The position numbers and the translations under genes were made by a program. Shown piece by piece: positions 48,501 through 50,165 of a stretch of DNA of 64,000 nucleotides (its first letter is position 1; each line of letters opens with the position of its first letter). Source of the DNA: Nematopogon swammerdamellus (Eukaryota; Arthropoda; Insecta; Lepidoptera; Adelidae). Location of the stretch: NCBI GenBank assembly GCA_946902875.1, contig OX336355.1, positions 7,895,347 through 7,959,346 on the forward strand. The letters are read 5' to 3'. The notes beneath the pieces were generated by a model. It was given only the letters and a program-made list of their open reading frames with translations, did no database searches and was not told the DNA's origin.

Positions 48501-50165
48501 ACTGATTCACGTCGCCATTCGCTGCGTGCGAAAATGTACCTAAACGATCGAGTGTAAAGTGATTGCTTTGCAGCTGCGCGCAGTAGCATGGGCGAGCGTG
48601 TAGGTATGCTTCGCGCGGCTGGCGAATTTCCGCTGAATTAGACCGCCGGCGGCCCGCTGGGCGGTAGATAGTTAGCGCGCGCAAGTACATAGAGTGCGTG
48701 AGGCCTGGTTAGGGCCCCTGAGCTCTGTTATCACTGCGTCCTTAAGATCTATTGTGATCTTTCCAAAAGGTTACAGCTAACCCCCAAGTACCATTTCCTC
48801 TGTGAACCGAGTTGTATCGTTGGGGTATAAGTAGGTCACTCGATAACGTCACTCTGTTGTGTAGGAAACAGGCAGAAATGCTTTGAAGTTTGTAAGTGCA
48901 TTCTCTGACTGCTACACAGGTCAGAGTGGGTCCAGGTGCATTTTTTGTTTACCGTGGACCCACGGGTGGGGAGTAGTGGTGGGTTCACAGGTCGTGAACA
49001 ATTTCTTTCATGAATGCATTTTTCTCATGTGAGTAAACTACCTAGTAAGACCTTACTAAGTGATATAGGTCTAGTTCAGTGTGGCTGACATAACAGAAGG
49101 GAATCGCTCGCATTGCATCTAGCTCCTAGATTCAATGTTCCAGTATGTGTTCTTGTGAAAGGGTTGTGCAAATGCTGATATCAAGCTGACATGGCATTCA
49201 AAAATCGTCGTGCATAGCTAAATGTCCATGGGCATCGTTAGCTAGGTGGAACAATGCCACATGAAGATGGCCCGAAATGTCGGATCACATAGTTCCACAA
49301 ACAGCTTTGAGTAAAGAAGTTTTTTTTTGGTATTTTAATGCGAGGTTGACACCTATTACACGTGACCAAATCTCAATAAAAGCCAGCCAGATAAGAAACA
49401 TAAGAAACACAAAAAATATGTAATGACGACAATATTGTTGACAGGCGTCGCACATGGACATCTTCCCGAACAAGATGTCGCTGCAGCTGAAAATCCGCGA
49501 GGTGCGGCAGAAGCTGATGGCTCAGAACAGTCTCACGCCACACTCGGACCTCAGCACGCCCACCAGTGAGCATTTACTATTCTCTGTAATATTTTTTTTT
49601 ACTTCTTTTTGCAAGCTTATGCGGCGCGCGAACAGCCATTCTATTAGCATGGTGAGAAATAACAGGCAAGAAAACTCGCCGGCGGTCAAGAAGTCGCCTT
49701 AAGAAGTTAACTGAGAAGTGCTTCTCATTTATCACGTATTTACTTACACCTTGTTCTTAGTGTTCCTCCCAAACATTTGTTTTGTGTTTAGATTGATTTA
49801 AATCCAGTTTAACGCTAAATCGAACACACTATAATGCGACAAAAGTCAAAATTTGCATCGTCCCGTTCAAAGCCGAACATGACGGAACGAACGTGTGCTA
49901 TCCGCTGTCGCACAAGGTCAACTGACGTCACGCGGGTGGCGGCCAATATGCATTGCAGGCGGGAAGAAAGTCGATTCCTATTGGTCACGCCATAGGGTAC
50001 ATCGTTGTATTATTTGTGCTGTGTTGGACTGTACAGTTGTCCCTAAGTTTCGAACCACAGACTTTCGCTCGAGAGGCCACCACCTTAACATGTATAACTC
50101 TTGCAGATGTGAACTCTCCGATGGTCTCAGCGCCGAGCCTGCAGCCCTCCTCAACGGCCAGTTAG
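6427..50165 (+). CDS. cic: capicua (HMG-box transcriptional repressor), multi-exon gene
   Basis: Seen: about 28 GT-AG exons join in one consistent frame from ATG 6427 to TAG 50163-50165. They are 6427-6501, 12364-13044, 16972-17124, 21312-21513, 22319-22418, 23066-23287, 27205-27510, 28321-28420, 28671-29681, 30255-30338, 31560-31647, 32337-32546, 33278-33423, 34300-34479, 35078-35293, 36670-36854, 37476-37612, 38238-38435, 38989-39225, 39805-39954, 40767-40869, 42334-42479, 44023-44212, 44945-45087, one of six copies at 45733-46892, 48179-48399, 49445-49565 and 50107-50165. The sum is 5829 nt, 1942 residues plus stop. Known of the family: Capicua is a nuclear repressor binding TGAATGAA-type sites through its HMG box and C1 domain, and is relieved by ERK signalling. 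Both domains, the N1 motif and long-isoform blocks are present. Least certain are the first exon and the number of repeated exons used. Confidence 0.93.
6502..7157. other. start of cic intron 1, nothing recognised
   Basis: Follows the donor at 6502. It contains several short open frames without homology. I see no repeat or gene. Confidence 0.4.
7158..7357. mobile_element. MITE with ~55-bp inverted repeats
   Basis: The left arm (7158-7214) and right arm (7303-7357) are near-perfect inverted copies, including TATTTCGGCGAAA. The centre carries two direct copies of gataatyactgaagacgg. Confidence 0.8.
7685..7890 (+). repeat. tRNA-type SINE, 3' part
   Basis: Blocks caccaccgtactggatgta, catagcagccttggctgt, gtatggcactttttctgagg and tgatattggctggt match the SINE body and tail of 44449-44855. 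The head is missing. Confidence 0.7.
8458..9478 (-). mobile_element. RLE-type LINE, 5'-truncated copy A
   Basis: On the - strand it has an intact C-terminal frame from about 9490 to the stop at 8625: CCHC-type finger [18 protein letters not shown], then the restriction-like endonuclease core [20 protein letters not shown] followed by VPWE. The 3' UTR ends aagcttagatccacacctt. The reverse transcriptase is missing. Nearly identical to copies C, D and H. Confidence 0.9.
9650..9736 (+). CDS. cic: cic candidate alternative first exon
   Basis: A very GC-rich island at 9608-9736 stands out from AT-rich intron, as the confirmed cic exons do. From ATG 9650 it reads [20 protein letters not shown] and continues to QYADIDDQ at a donor (CAG followed by GTAGAG) in phase 0. 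That is compatible with the acceptor at 12363. An upstream acceptor-like ttag/cag is present at about 9597-9606. I have no homology support for this peptide. Confidence 0.3.
9755..10933. other. cic intron, no gene recognised
   Basis: AT-rich with short open frames lacking homology. It contains the palindromic repeat at 10763-10825. Confidence 0.4.
10763..10825. repeat. two 18-bp palindromes GCGGCCGATATCGGCCGC
   Basis: A perfect palindrome at 10763-10780 and a one-mismatch copy (GCGACCGATATCGGCCGC) at 10808-10825, both followed by tcca. Confidence 0.85.
10934..11168 (+). mobile_element. RNase H-type LINE, 3' fragment
   Basis: Matches the last 230 bp of the LINE at 19800-21240, including actgacagactcaacctg, ccttggggcgagctcagg, actatggggctggcatag and an A-rich tail. 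Frame-disrupted. Confidence 0.85.
11435..11908 (+). mobile_element. RLE-type LINE, 5'-truncated copy B
   Basis: Starts inside the endonuclease domain (ttacagttccatgggaaag), carries a 2-nt insertion in aacttaacaaaagtactgc that breaks the frame, then reads to GGFPAS stop at 11741 and the usual 3' UTR. Confidence 0.88.
11909..12183 (+). repeat. SINE (5S-like family), + strand
   Basis: Starts cgatgggtgaccgtttgacc, the 5S-like box of the family head. It then runs through ggtaccaccgcactgaat and ttatgggctgacatcat, and ends gatgtagccaaccgtgtcag. It abuts the 3' end of LINE copy B exactly. Confidence 0.72.
12364..13044 (+). CDS. cic: cic exon 2, long-isoform N-terminal domain
   Basis: Encodes about residues 26-252. 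An internal ATG at 12445 (MANPTNQGP, context ataacaATGG) could be used for initiation if the upstream exons are non-coding. A basic block [14 protein letters not shown], a possible nuclear localisation signal, precedes a proline/glutamine stretch and then the conserved block [20 protein letters not shown]. That block is typical of long Capicua isoforms, whose N-terminal region is annotated as a DUF4819-type domain. The exon ends FKVK in phase 0 at GTGAGC. Reading past the donor adds an open tail to 13149, which I consider intron. Confidence 0.88.
13273..13517. mobile_element. MITE with ~100-bp inverted repeats
   Basis: aaggtctttcattagtaggt at the left is inverted at the right (acctactaatgaaagacctt). 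The arms extend through tacgctaaggggtgtatgtg. Related ends are seen at 18388-18880. Confidence 0.85.
13885..14115 (+). mobile_element. LINE 3' end (Jockey/CR1-like tail), diverged
   Basis: gggactttcaagagcggcgt, cgaatgtccatgggcgtcgt and ccttatgggtggctcggcg match the better copy at 40320-40628. Both end ctataaaaa. Confidence 0.7.
14654..14750 (-). mobile_element. LINE 3' tail with (CAA)n end
   Basis: (gtt)n followed by tgctgcccagcctcttggga and gggccattctccgcactgag, the reverse complement of the 3' end of the LINE at 17255-17722. Confidence 0.75.
14905..15890 (-). mobile_element. RLE-type LINE, 5'-truncated copy C
   Basis: Same C-terminal finger and endonuclease frame as copy A (stop at 15076). 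A 1-nt deletion (agctcagggaccag against agctcaggggaccag) breaks the frame near 15860. Otherwise only scattered substitutions. Confidence 0.9.
16131..16535 (+). repeat. tRNA-derived SINE, near full length
   Basis: The head has a polymerase III A-box-like ggtggctgagtggtttgg and B box ggttcgaatcc, as in a tRNA gene. The body contains taggtcccttcccttgcacc, actaggtggtaggctcaag and gggttggta. The tail ends ggtgatattggctggtcgg and cccatactggattacat plus an A-run. Confidence 0.88.
16972..17124 (+). CDS. cic: cic exon 3
   Basis: 51 codons, phase 0 at both ends; acceptor gctgcag and donor CCG followed by GTCTGT. It continues the long-isoform N-terminal domain with [17 protein letters not shown], a block I recognise from Capicua long isoforms. 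The frame is open throughout and strongly GC-rich. Confidence 0.88.
17255..17722 (+). mobile_element. LINE C-terminal fragment, (CAAA)n tail
   Basis: Frame [40 protein letters not shown], then the finger [20 protein letters not shown]. This is the typical region after RNase H in insect I/Jockey-superfamily LINEs. It ends in (caaa)n. It lies just downstream of cic exon 3. Confidence 0.85.
17990..18127 (+). mobile_element. diverged LINE 3' tail
   Basis: accatggggctaacatgtcc and ctgaagccctaaactgaaat plus an A-run resemble the actatggggctggcatagcc ... aaagcct end of the RNase H LINE family. Old copy. Confidence 0.45.
18172..19284. mobile_element. non-autonomous hAT element with 8-bp target duplication
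   Basis: Inverted ends CA-ACATCGGAATCCGCGG (left 18172, right 19284) extend about 28 bp. ATTATAGC flanks both sides (18164-18171 and 19285-19292), the 8-bp duplication expected of hAT transposons. There is no transposase; the interior holds a nested inverted-repeat element. Confidence 0.85.
18388..18875. mobile_element. nested MITE inside the hAT element
   Basis: taaggtctttcaaaattagt and gctaagggggggttctgtat at the left are inverted at the right (gatacagaaccccccc, aactaattttgtaagacct). About 200 bp of its left half (18468-18673) is repeated directly at 18889-19083. Confidence 0.8.
19303..19470 (-). mobile_element. LINE 3' end (fragment)
   Basis: atcaaatcaaatcaaaatat followed by actttattgtacaccataaa is the reverse of a LINE end carrying a tttgatttga-type tail. 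A related end lies at 47203-47268. Confidence 0.5.
19620..19798 (-). repeat. repeat fragment with ccttagtcgccttttacgac block
   Basis: Contains ggggaccttcgtgcaaaac, cccttagtcgccttttacga and gaccccac, blocks also found at 22820-22900, 28070-28160, 32150-32225 and 36160-36235. Confidence 0.55.
19800..21240 (+). mobile_element. RNase H-bearing LINE, 5'-truncated (I/Jockey superfamily)
   Basis: An open frame runs to a stop at 21154, about 450 residues. [20 protein letters not shown] is typical of the end of the reverse transcriptase. The RNase H domain starts [20 protein letters not shown], with the catalytic-type acidic residues in [17 protein letters not shown] and ILTDSKSAL, and later [15 protein letters not shown]. 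Then comes a CCHC finger [17 protein letters not shown]. The 3' UTR actatggggctggcatagcc ends in a poly-A tract at 21228-21238. It sits about 70 bp before cic exon 4. The polymerase domain is lost. Confidence 0.92.
21312..21513 (+). CDS. cic: cic exon 4
   Basis: Acceptor gcgacag, phase 0 in, phase 1 out (ATAG followed by GTACTG). Encodes [18 protein letters not shown], a short glycine run, then an acidic stretch [17 protein letters not shown] and [16 protein letters not shown] with an A-rich end sits only about 70 bp upstream of the acceptor. Confidence 0.85.
21768..21825. repeat. inverted repeat gagtgtatttgact
   Basis: gagtgtatttgact(aactc) and gagtcagtcaaatacactc form a hairpin of about 19 bp arms in cic intron 4. 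Confidence 0.7.
21897..22127. mobile_element. MITE with long inverted repeats
   Basis: gtagagtgttttcattttac at the left is inverted at the right end. The arms also include aggtaggaagtggtg and ccgcgcggagctcagtag, giving a nearly complete fold-back of 231 bp. Confidence 0.85.
22319..22418 (+). CDS. cic: cic exon 5
   Basis: 100 nt, phase 1 in (acceptor gacttcag), phase 2 out (CG followed by GTAAAT). Encodes [20 protein letters not shown] followed by [12 protein letters not shown], a Ser/Arg-rich segment matching the block that leads into the cysteine motif in Capicua long isoforms. Confidence 0.87.
22551..22912 (-). repeat. SINE (5S-like family) body with alternative head
   Basis: Poly-T, then the usual blocks to cagtgcggtggtaccaaccc and ctaccacctagtaatataag, followed by tcatatcccttagtcgcctt instead of the 5S-like head. 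Ends gccccacacggtac. Confidence 0.8.
23066..23287 (+). CDS. cic: cic exon 6, conserved cysteine block
   Basis: Phase 2 in (tctcgcag), phase 2 out (CATCG followed by GTCAGT). Encodes [20 protein letters not shown], then a cysteine cluster [20 protein letters not shown] and RHLSLRG. The three cysteines plus histidine suggest metal binding, which is inference. This is among the most conserved long-isoform segments. A SINE poly-T tract begins a few bases past the donor. Confidence 0.92.
23291..23420 (-). repeat. SINE fragment directly after cic exon 6
   Basis: A T/G-rich run then ggaaactgacactgtttgct, catccgtgatgtcagccca and gtcgtgccggctacac. Its A-tail begins within about 4 bp of the exon 6 donor. 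Confidence 0.75.
23618..26360 (-). mobile_element. RLE-type non-LTR retrotransposon, best copy (D)
   Basis: An intact 845-residue frame (23786-26323, - strand). Reverse transcriptase: [29 protein letters not shown], motif [21 protein letters not shown], motif [21 protein letters not shown], motif [15 protein letters not shown]. Then the finger [18 protein letters not shown] and a PD-(D/E)XK-type endonuclease [20 protein letters not shown]. This order (RT, CCHC finger, restriction-like endonuclease) marks the R2/R4/NeSL/HERO group rather than APE-type LINEs. The N-terminal DNA-binding part is absent, so it is 5'-truncated. It lies antisense in cic intron 6. Motif B has QGCCLSP where QGCPLSP is usual. 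Confidence 0.93.
27205..27510 (+). CDS. cic: cic exon 7
   Basis: Phase 2 in (gcgttctcag), phase 2 out (CATCAG followed by GTCTGC). Encodes a Ser-rich start, [20 protein letters not shown], then a Gly/Pro-rich run and [16 protein letters not shown] 3' fragment begins about 48 bp after the donor. Confidence 0.9.
27559..27843 (+). mobile_element. RNase H-type LINE, 3' fragment
   Basis: gaagaggacctactccatat through actatggggccggcatagcc and an A-tail, nearly identical to 20945-21238. It begins 48 bp after the cic exon 7 donor. Confidence 0.9.
28062..28160 (-). repeat. repeat fragment
   Basis: tcggggaccttcgtgcgaaa and gcgaccccagccagcatatg match 19623-19720. Short copy in cic intron 7. Confidence 0.5.
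28321..28420 (+). CDS. cic: cic exon 8
   Basis: 100 nt, acceptor ggttgcag, phase 2 in, phase 0 out (TATCAG followed by GTTAGG). Encodes [17 protein letters not shown] and [12 protein letters not shown], continuing the HLIR end of the previous exon. Confidence 0.85.
28671..29681 (+). CDS. cic: cic exon 9, large exon with 15 heptapeptide repeats
   Basis: 337 codons, phase 0 at both ends (acceptor ttatttccag, donor ACAG followed by GTTGGT). At 28704-29018 there are 15 consecutive 21-bp units with consensus L/M-D/E-V/M-Q-N/S-R-G, for example [21 protein letters not shown] looser Asn/Gln/Ser-rich part follows, then an acidic/charged part and a conserved-looking end, [21 protein letters not shown] know of no heptad array at this place in fly or human Capicua. 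An aliphatic residue at every second position suggests a beta-type repeat rather than a coiled coil. Reading past the donor adds an open tail to 29867 that I take as intron. Confidence 0.88.
28704..29018 (+). repeat. 15 x 21-bp coding repeat in cic exon 9
   Basis: Units code [49 protein letters not shown] twice, [49 protein letters not shown]. The frame is kept in all units. Confidence 0.95.
30255..30338 (+). CDS. cic: cic exon 10
   Basis: 28 codons, phase 0 in (cctttttcag) and out (GAACAT followed by GTATGT). Encodes [20 protein letters not shown] and RGLDNGEH. As a symmetric exon it could be skipped without a frame change. Confidence 0.75.
30488..30560. repeat. fold-back hairpin, 32-bp arms, 9-nt loop
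   Basis: The arms 30488-30519 and 30529-30560 pair with about three mismatches (core aatcaagtaagacgg / ccgtcttacttgatt). Lies in cic intron 10. Could be a small fold-back element or a precursor-type RNA hairpin. Confidence 0.8.
31132..31535. mobile_element. mariner-like MITE
   Basis: Inverted ends TACAGGGTGTCCCAAAACTC and its partner at the right extend about 60 bp (caacgtcaagcgggaacc). TA lies at each end. No transposase. The right end is about 25 bp before cic exon 11. Confidence 0.82.
31560..31647 (+). CDS. cic: cic exon 11
   Basis: Phase 0 in (tgtgtttag), phase 1 out (ATTG followed by GTCAGT). Encodes [20 protein letters not shown] then [11 protein letters not shown] short inverted-repeat element ends only about 25 bp before the exon, so the branch point may lie inside it. 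Confidence 0.82.
31918..32230 (-). repeat. SINE (5S-like family) body
   Basis: A poly-T start, ggaaactgacacggttgact, the usual body, then cttagtcgccttttacgaca and gaccccacacggtac. Ends about 105 bp before cic exon 12. Confidence 0.8.
32337..32546 (+). CDS. cic: cic exon 12, N1 motif
   Basis: Phase 1 in (ttacggcag), phase 1 out (CTCTG followed by GTGAGT). Encodes [18 protein letters not shown], matching the N1 motif of short Capicua isoforms (VFPWHSLVPFL in human), the region that contacts Ataxin-1-family proteins in vertebrates. It is followed by a proline-rich run and six HTP units, then [12 protein letters not shown]. The motif lies inside the long open frame here; a separate short-isoform first exon was not found. 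Confidence 0.9.
32700..32950 (+). mobile_element. possible LINE C-terminal tail
   Basis: The + frame reads [20 protein letters not shown] then FLSLGPDHW stop, resembling the end of some insect LINE polyproteins. No other domain is visible. Confidence 0.4.
33145..33205 (+). mobile_element. LINE tail remnant
   Basis: tatgggtggatcgcgccaca and tgtcacgatttctataaaa match the 3' end of the LINE at 40320-40628. Very short. Confidence 0.45.
33278..33423 (+). CDS. cic: cic exon 13, acidic stretch and 14-3-3-like site
   Basis: Phase 1 in (gctcggcag), phase 0 out (GATAAG followed by GTTCGT). Encodes [16 protein letters not shown], then [25 protein letters not shown] corresponds to the RRTQSLSALP site of human CIC, whose phosphorylated serine binds 14-3-3 and reduces DNA binding. 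Regulation here is inferred from that match. Confidence 0.88.
33424..34299. other. cic intron 13, no gene recognised
   Basis: AT-rich unique-looking sequence. Around 34205-34260 there is weak similarity to the LINE peptide block before GGFPAS (agagagagggaagtccg). Nothing else is supported. Confidence 0.4.
34300..34479 (+). CDS. cic: cic exon 14, HMG box part 1
   Basis: 60 codons, phase 0 in (aacataacag) and out (GCGAGCGAG followed by GTCAAT). Encodes [40 protein letters not shown] and [17 protein letters not shown]. The RPMNAFM start and the GEWWYALGP block are diagnostic of the Capicua HMG box, which binds DNA in the minor groove. An intron splits the box in helix 3. Confidence 0.98.
34535..34735 (+). 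repeat. SINE (5S-like family), fold-back copy
   Basis: gtggtaccgcctcattgaat, tagtttgtgtttcccgttca and gtaggtgatgtaggtagaca are + strand family blocks. A 16-bp hairpin (atgaaaggttggtcaa / ttgaccaacctttcat) interrupts it at 34550-34586. Confidence 0.65.
34761..34939. mobile_element. hAT-like MITE (CAGGGTTGCCAGATG family)
   Basis: Ends CAGGGTTGCCAGATGGTCC and ...GGACACCTGGCAACCCTG are inverted. The same ends are seen at 50620-50947. Flanks are similar (ATGGACC / ATGGATC). Confidence 0.75.
35078..35293 (+). CDS. cic: cic exon 15, end of HMG box
   Basis: 72 codons, phase 0 in (acgctgcag) and out (CAGATG followed by GTGACA). Starts [20 protein letters not shown], the highly conserved end of the Capicua HMG region, then a Gly/Pro-rich part ending HPPSDDEQM. 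Encodes about residues 1187-1258. Confidence 0.97.
35385..36368. mobile_element. gggttccgta-type repeat interrupted by a SINE
   Basis: Starts ggtttccgtatcccgtacgg with a (gtcc/gtct)n run and ends ggaaacctccgtgcgcgag ... actcgcacttgac, typical ends of a repeat common in moths. A complete SINE sits inside at 35765-36155. Confidence 0.55.
35765..36155 (-). repeat. SINE with 5S-rRNA-like head, full-length copy
   Basis: On the - strand it begins near 36150 with gcctcggtagctcagtggcg, then ttaagcaacgctgagcgcgg and gtcagtgtttggatgggtga. The last two match the internal control region of arthropod 5S rRNA closely. Then comes the family body (taggtcccttcccttctta, gttggtaccaccgcactga, gatgtagccaaccgtgtca) and an A-tail at 35765-35780. 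Confidence 0.8.
36670..36854 (+). CDS. cic: cic exon 16
   Basis: Phase 0 in (gttgtcgcag), phase 2 out (CCAG followed by GTAACC). Encodes [20 protein letters not shown] then [11 protein letters not shown]. With the preceding DDEQM it matches the DEERMVICEEE...IDLKCKERVTDS block of human CIC. Confidence 0.95.
37045..37403. mobile_element. PIF/Harbinger-like MITE
   Basis: Inverted ends AGCCGGCTTTC, TTA on both sides (37042-37044, 37404-37406). The interior is rich in cgcacg/cgtgcg in both orientations, giving strong self-complementarity. Confidence 0.78.
37476..37612 (+). CDS. cic: cic exon 17
   Basis: Phase 2 in (ttgcgcag), phase 1 out (GCTG followed by GTATAG). Encodes [18 protein letters not shown] then [18 protein letters not shown]. 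Low-complexity linker; placed by phase and composition. A 359-bp inverted-repeat element ends 72 bp upstream. Confidence 0.85.
37991..38044. repeat. poly-C run followed by (CA)n
   Basis: About 24 consecutive C, then acacgcgcacgc and (ca)n. Simple repeat in cic intron 17. Confidence 0.95.
38238..38435 (+). CDS. cic: cic exon 18
   Basis: Phase 1 in (tattcag), phase 1 out (TATG followed by GTAATT). Encodes [20 protein letters not shown] then a Ser/Gln-rich stretch ending [16 protein letters not shown] 3' tail begins about 14 bp after the donor. Confidence 0.88.
38449..38562 (+). mobile_element. RLE-type LINE, 3' UTR only (copy E)
   Basis: tagagtggccactcgctagt to gcttagttccacaccttcctt, the last 110 bp of the family. 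Starts 14 bp after the donor of cic exon 18. Confidence 0.88.
38989..39225 (+). CDS. cic: cic exon 19
   Basis: Phase 1 in (tctccgcag), phase 1 out (TCCG followed by GTTAGT). Encodes [20 protein letters not shown], a Ser/Thr/Gln-rich region, and [20 protein letters not shown]. Symmetric exon. Confidence 0.88.
39596..39738 (+). repeat. tRNA-type SINE, 3' part
   Basis: tcagtccagtatagccagca, ggtgatattggctggtcgga and cacccataccggattacat plus an A-run. Its end is about 65 bp upstream of cic exon 20. Confidence 0.82.
39805..39954 (+). CDS. cic: cic exon 20
   Basis: Phase 1 in (ttgtccag), phase 1 out (ACTG followed by GTCAGT). Encodes [20 protein letters not shown] then [14 protein letters not shown]. 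It is bracketed closely by retroposons: a SINE end about 65 bp upstream and a LINE about 20 bp downstream. Confidence 0.87.
39974..40272 (-). mobile_element. RNase H-type LINE, 3' fragment
   Basis: Reverse copy of the family end; the frame from 40268 to 40053 encodes [20 protein letters not shown] and ends at the usual stop. The poly-T start is about 20 bp after the cic exon 20 donor. Confidence 0.9.
40320..40628 (+). mobile_element. LINE 3' end (Jockey/CR1-like)
   Basis: The frame reads [20 protein letters not shown], then [20 protein letters not shown], ending PNVHGRR stop. This is the typical end of LINE reverse transcriptases (RTAKLWNSLP...FKR). The tail ends ctataaaaaaaa. Confidence 0.75.
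40767..40869 (+). CDS. cic: cic exon 21
   Basis: Phase 1 in (gcttacag), phase 2 out (ATCTC followed by GTAAGT). Encodes [20 protein letters not shown] and [14 protein letters not shown]. Confidence 0.83.
41003..41620. mobile_element. inverted-repeat element, 3-bp flank duplication
   Basis: Ends GGGCCTTATTCTGAA and its inverse, arms continuing cctaacgcctaatc. CTG lies on each side (41000-41002 and 41621-41623). The interior has mirrored Ctctcgtctcgtcgcc-type blocks. Confidence 0.8.
41632..41701 (+). pseudogene. exon-like remnant in cic intron 21
   Basis: After ctgaacag the sequence is GC-rich and codon-like. It reads [19 protein letters not shown] before a donor-like AG/GTTTGC, or in another frame [17 protein letters not shown]. 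At 70 nt it fits neither neighbouring phase, so it is not used in the main frame. It may be a decayed exon or exon duplicate. Confidence 0.35.
42334..42479 (+). CDS. cic: cic exon 22
   Basis: Phase 2 in (gttgaacag), phase 1 out (AGAG followed by GTAACA). Encodes [20 protein letters not shown], then [18 protein letters not shown] and [11 protein letters not shown]. Confidence 0.85.
42536..42618. repeat. short inverted repeat (cggccaagtgtgtgt)
   Basis: aaaaatcggccaagtgtgtg pairs with acacacacttggcccatttt around a gggttccgta core, a small piece of a repeat family common in moths. Lies about 55 bp after the cic exon 22 donor. Confidence 0.65.
42652..43256 (-). mobile_element. RLE-type LINE, 5'-truncated diverged copy F
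   Basis: Same 3' UTR and endonuclease-region sequence as copy A but with several indels (for example an insertion in gaagatactctacctacagc, a duplicated tatccgg). The frame is broken. Older than A, C, D and H. Confidence 0.88.
43698..43977. mobile_element. head-to-head LINE 3' UTR pieces
   Basis: 43698-43880 resembles a diverged - strand 3' UTR (cttcaccgaacat, ttcggctcgcgtcgagccct). 43886-43977 is a + strand piece (agagtggccactcgctagtc ... tgaagccatcgcaag). They form an inverted pair that ends about 45 bp before cic exon 23. Confidence 0.7.
44023..44212 (+). CDS. cic: cic exon 23
   Basis: Phase 1 in (atatacag), phase 2 out (GACAA followed by GTCAGT). Encodes a Pro/Ser-rich part with several SP/TP dipeptides ([19 protein letters not shown]), candidate proline-directed kinase sites, then [19 protein letters not shown]. 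This aligns with the LKKTFDSVDNR lead-in of human CIC. Confidence 0.9.
44449..44855 (+). repeat. tRNA-derived SINE, full length
   Basis: Head gcgggtggccgagtggtttg (A box) and gagattcgaatct (B box), resembling a tRNA with long variable arm (Leu/Ser type). Then taggtcccttcccttgcccc, actaggtggtaggctcaaa, gggttggtatcaccgtactg, and tail cacccataccgcattacat plus an A-run. The flanking atcaacaaaaatactataat occurs at 44408 and 44857, a target duplication of about 20 bp or more. Confidence 0.9.
44945..45087 (+). CDS. cic: cic exon 24
   Basis: Phase 2 in (gttgtcag), phase 1 out (GCCG followed by GTACGC). Encodes [40 protein letters not shown]. It matches [20 protein letters not shown]...YRKKRKNS of human CIC. 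It is the constant exon spliced to the repeated exons that follow. Confidence 0.95.
45108..45573 (-). mobile_element. LINE C-terminal fragment with target duplication and 5' fold-back
   Basis: The - strand frame [40 protein letters not shown], then the finger [19 protein letters not shown]. Related to the LINE at 17255. The direct repeat TCACTCATACCTT flanks it at 45095-45107 and 45574-45586. At its 5' end lies a perfect 21-bp palindrome. Confidence 0.9.
45528..45573. repeat. perfect hairpin, 21-bp arms, 4-nt loop
   Basis: Arms 45528-45548 and 45553-45573 (core cttgtggatccaact / agttggatccacaag), loop tttc. Confidence 0.95.
45587..45715 (+). promoter_or_regulatory. long pyrimidine-rich tract before exon array
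   Basis: Mostly C/T over about 100 bp (ctctctatctctgtctttt, ctccctctcctctccctctc) upstream of repeated exon copy 1. Such tracts bind splicing regulators of the PTB type; a role here is inferred. Confidence 0.5.
45733..45897 (+). CDS. cic: cic repeated exon, copy 1
   Basis: 165 nt, phase 1-1, reads [20 protein letters not shown] then [20 protein letters not shown]. It is preceded by a 645-bp intron whose last 150 bp is strongly pyrimidine-rich, so it has the best acceptor context of the array. Confidence 0.88.
45932..46096 (+). CDS. cic: cic repeated exon, copy 2
   Basis: Reads [20 protein letters not shown] and has NNTAKLV where others have NNAAKLV. Its acceptor is tgttttgacag, the same as copy 5. 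A 34-nt intron lies on either side. Confidence 0.82.
46131..46295 (+). CDS. cic: cic repeated exon, copy 3
   Basis: Reads [20 protein letters not shown] and has AMLTPHS where the others have AMPTPHS, losing one proline. Acceptor ttgcgacag. Confidence 0.82.
46330..46494 (+). CDS. cic: cic repeated exon, copy 4
   Basis: Reads [20 protein letters not shown]; the intron after it is identical to the one after copy 1, supporting a three-unit duplication. Confidence 0.82.
46529..46693 (+). CDS. cic: cic repeated exon, copy 5
   Basis: Reads [20 protein letters not shown] as copy 2 does, with NNAAKLV. Its donor differs slightly (AGAG followed by GTACCT), shared with copy 6. Confidence 0.82.
46728..46892 (+). 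CDS. cic: cic repeated exon, copy 6
   Basis: Reads [20 protein letters not shown] with NNAGKLV. It is followed by a 1286-bp intron containing a nested SINE/LINE, so it is the only copy with a normal-length downstream intron. Confidence 0.86.
46920..47375 (-). repeat. tRNA-derived SINE interrupted by a LINE end
   Basis: The - strand SINE with tail (46920) and tRNA-like head (aattcgaaccgcgg, ccactcggccacccgctgc near 47309-47370). At 47200-47268 it is split by aatgaaatgaaatgagaata and ctttattgcacaaaaagtga, another LINE's 3' end. Confidence 0.85.
47690..48110 (+). mobile_element. LINE reverse-transcriptase C-terminus (CR1/L2-like)
   Basis: The frame to the stop at 48051 reads [40 protein letters not shown] and [14 protein letters not shown], the characteristic end of this LINE group. 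Ends in (taa)n about 50 bp before the cic exon 26 acceptor. Confidence 0.8.
48179..48399 (+). CDS. cic: cic exon 26, start of C1 domain
   Basis: Phase 1 in (gttgcaacag), phase 0 out (TTCCAG followed by GTCACT). Starts [17 protein letters not shown], then a long glycine/alanine run, then [20 protein letters not shown] and [12 protein letters not shown], matching [23 protein letters not shown] of human CIC C1. C1 acts with the HMG box in DNA binding. A LINE remnant ends about 70 bp upstream. Confidence 0.95.
49150..49270 (+). mobile_element. diverged LINE tail
   Basis: ctgacatggcattcaaaaat, taaatgtccatgggcatcgt and aacaatgccacatg resemble the tail at 40530-40615. Confidence 0.4.
49445..49565 (+). 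CDS. cic: cic exon 27, core of C1 domain
   Basis: Phase 0 in (tgttgacag), phase 1 out (CACCA followed by GTGAGC). Encodes [20 protein letters not shown] then [20 protein letters not shown]. The [16 protein letters not shown] block is the hallmark of the Capicua C-terminal domain. Reading past the donor stays open to a stop at 49702. Confidence 0.97.
50107..50165 (+). CDS. cic: cic last coding exon
   Basis: Acceptor aactcttgcag, phase 1 in; encodes [18 protein letters not shown] and ends at TAG 50163-50165. Short Ser/Pro-rich tail as in other Capicua C-termini. No clear polyadenylation site can be assigned. Confidence 0.85.
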
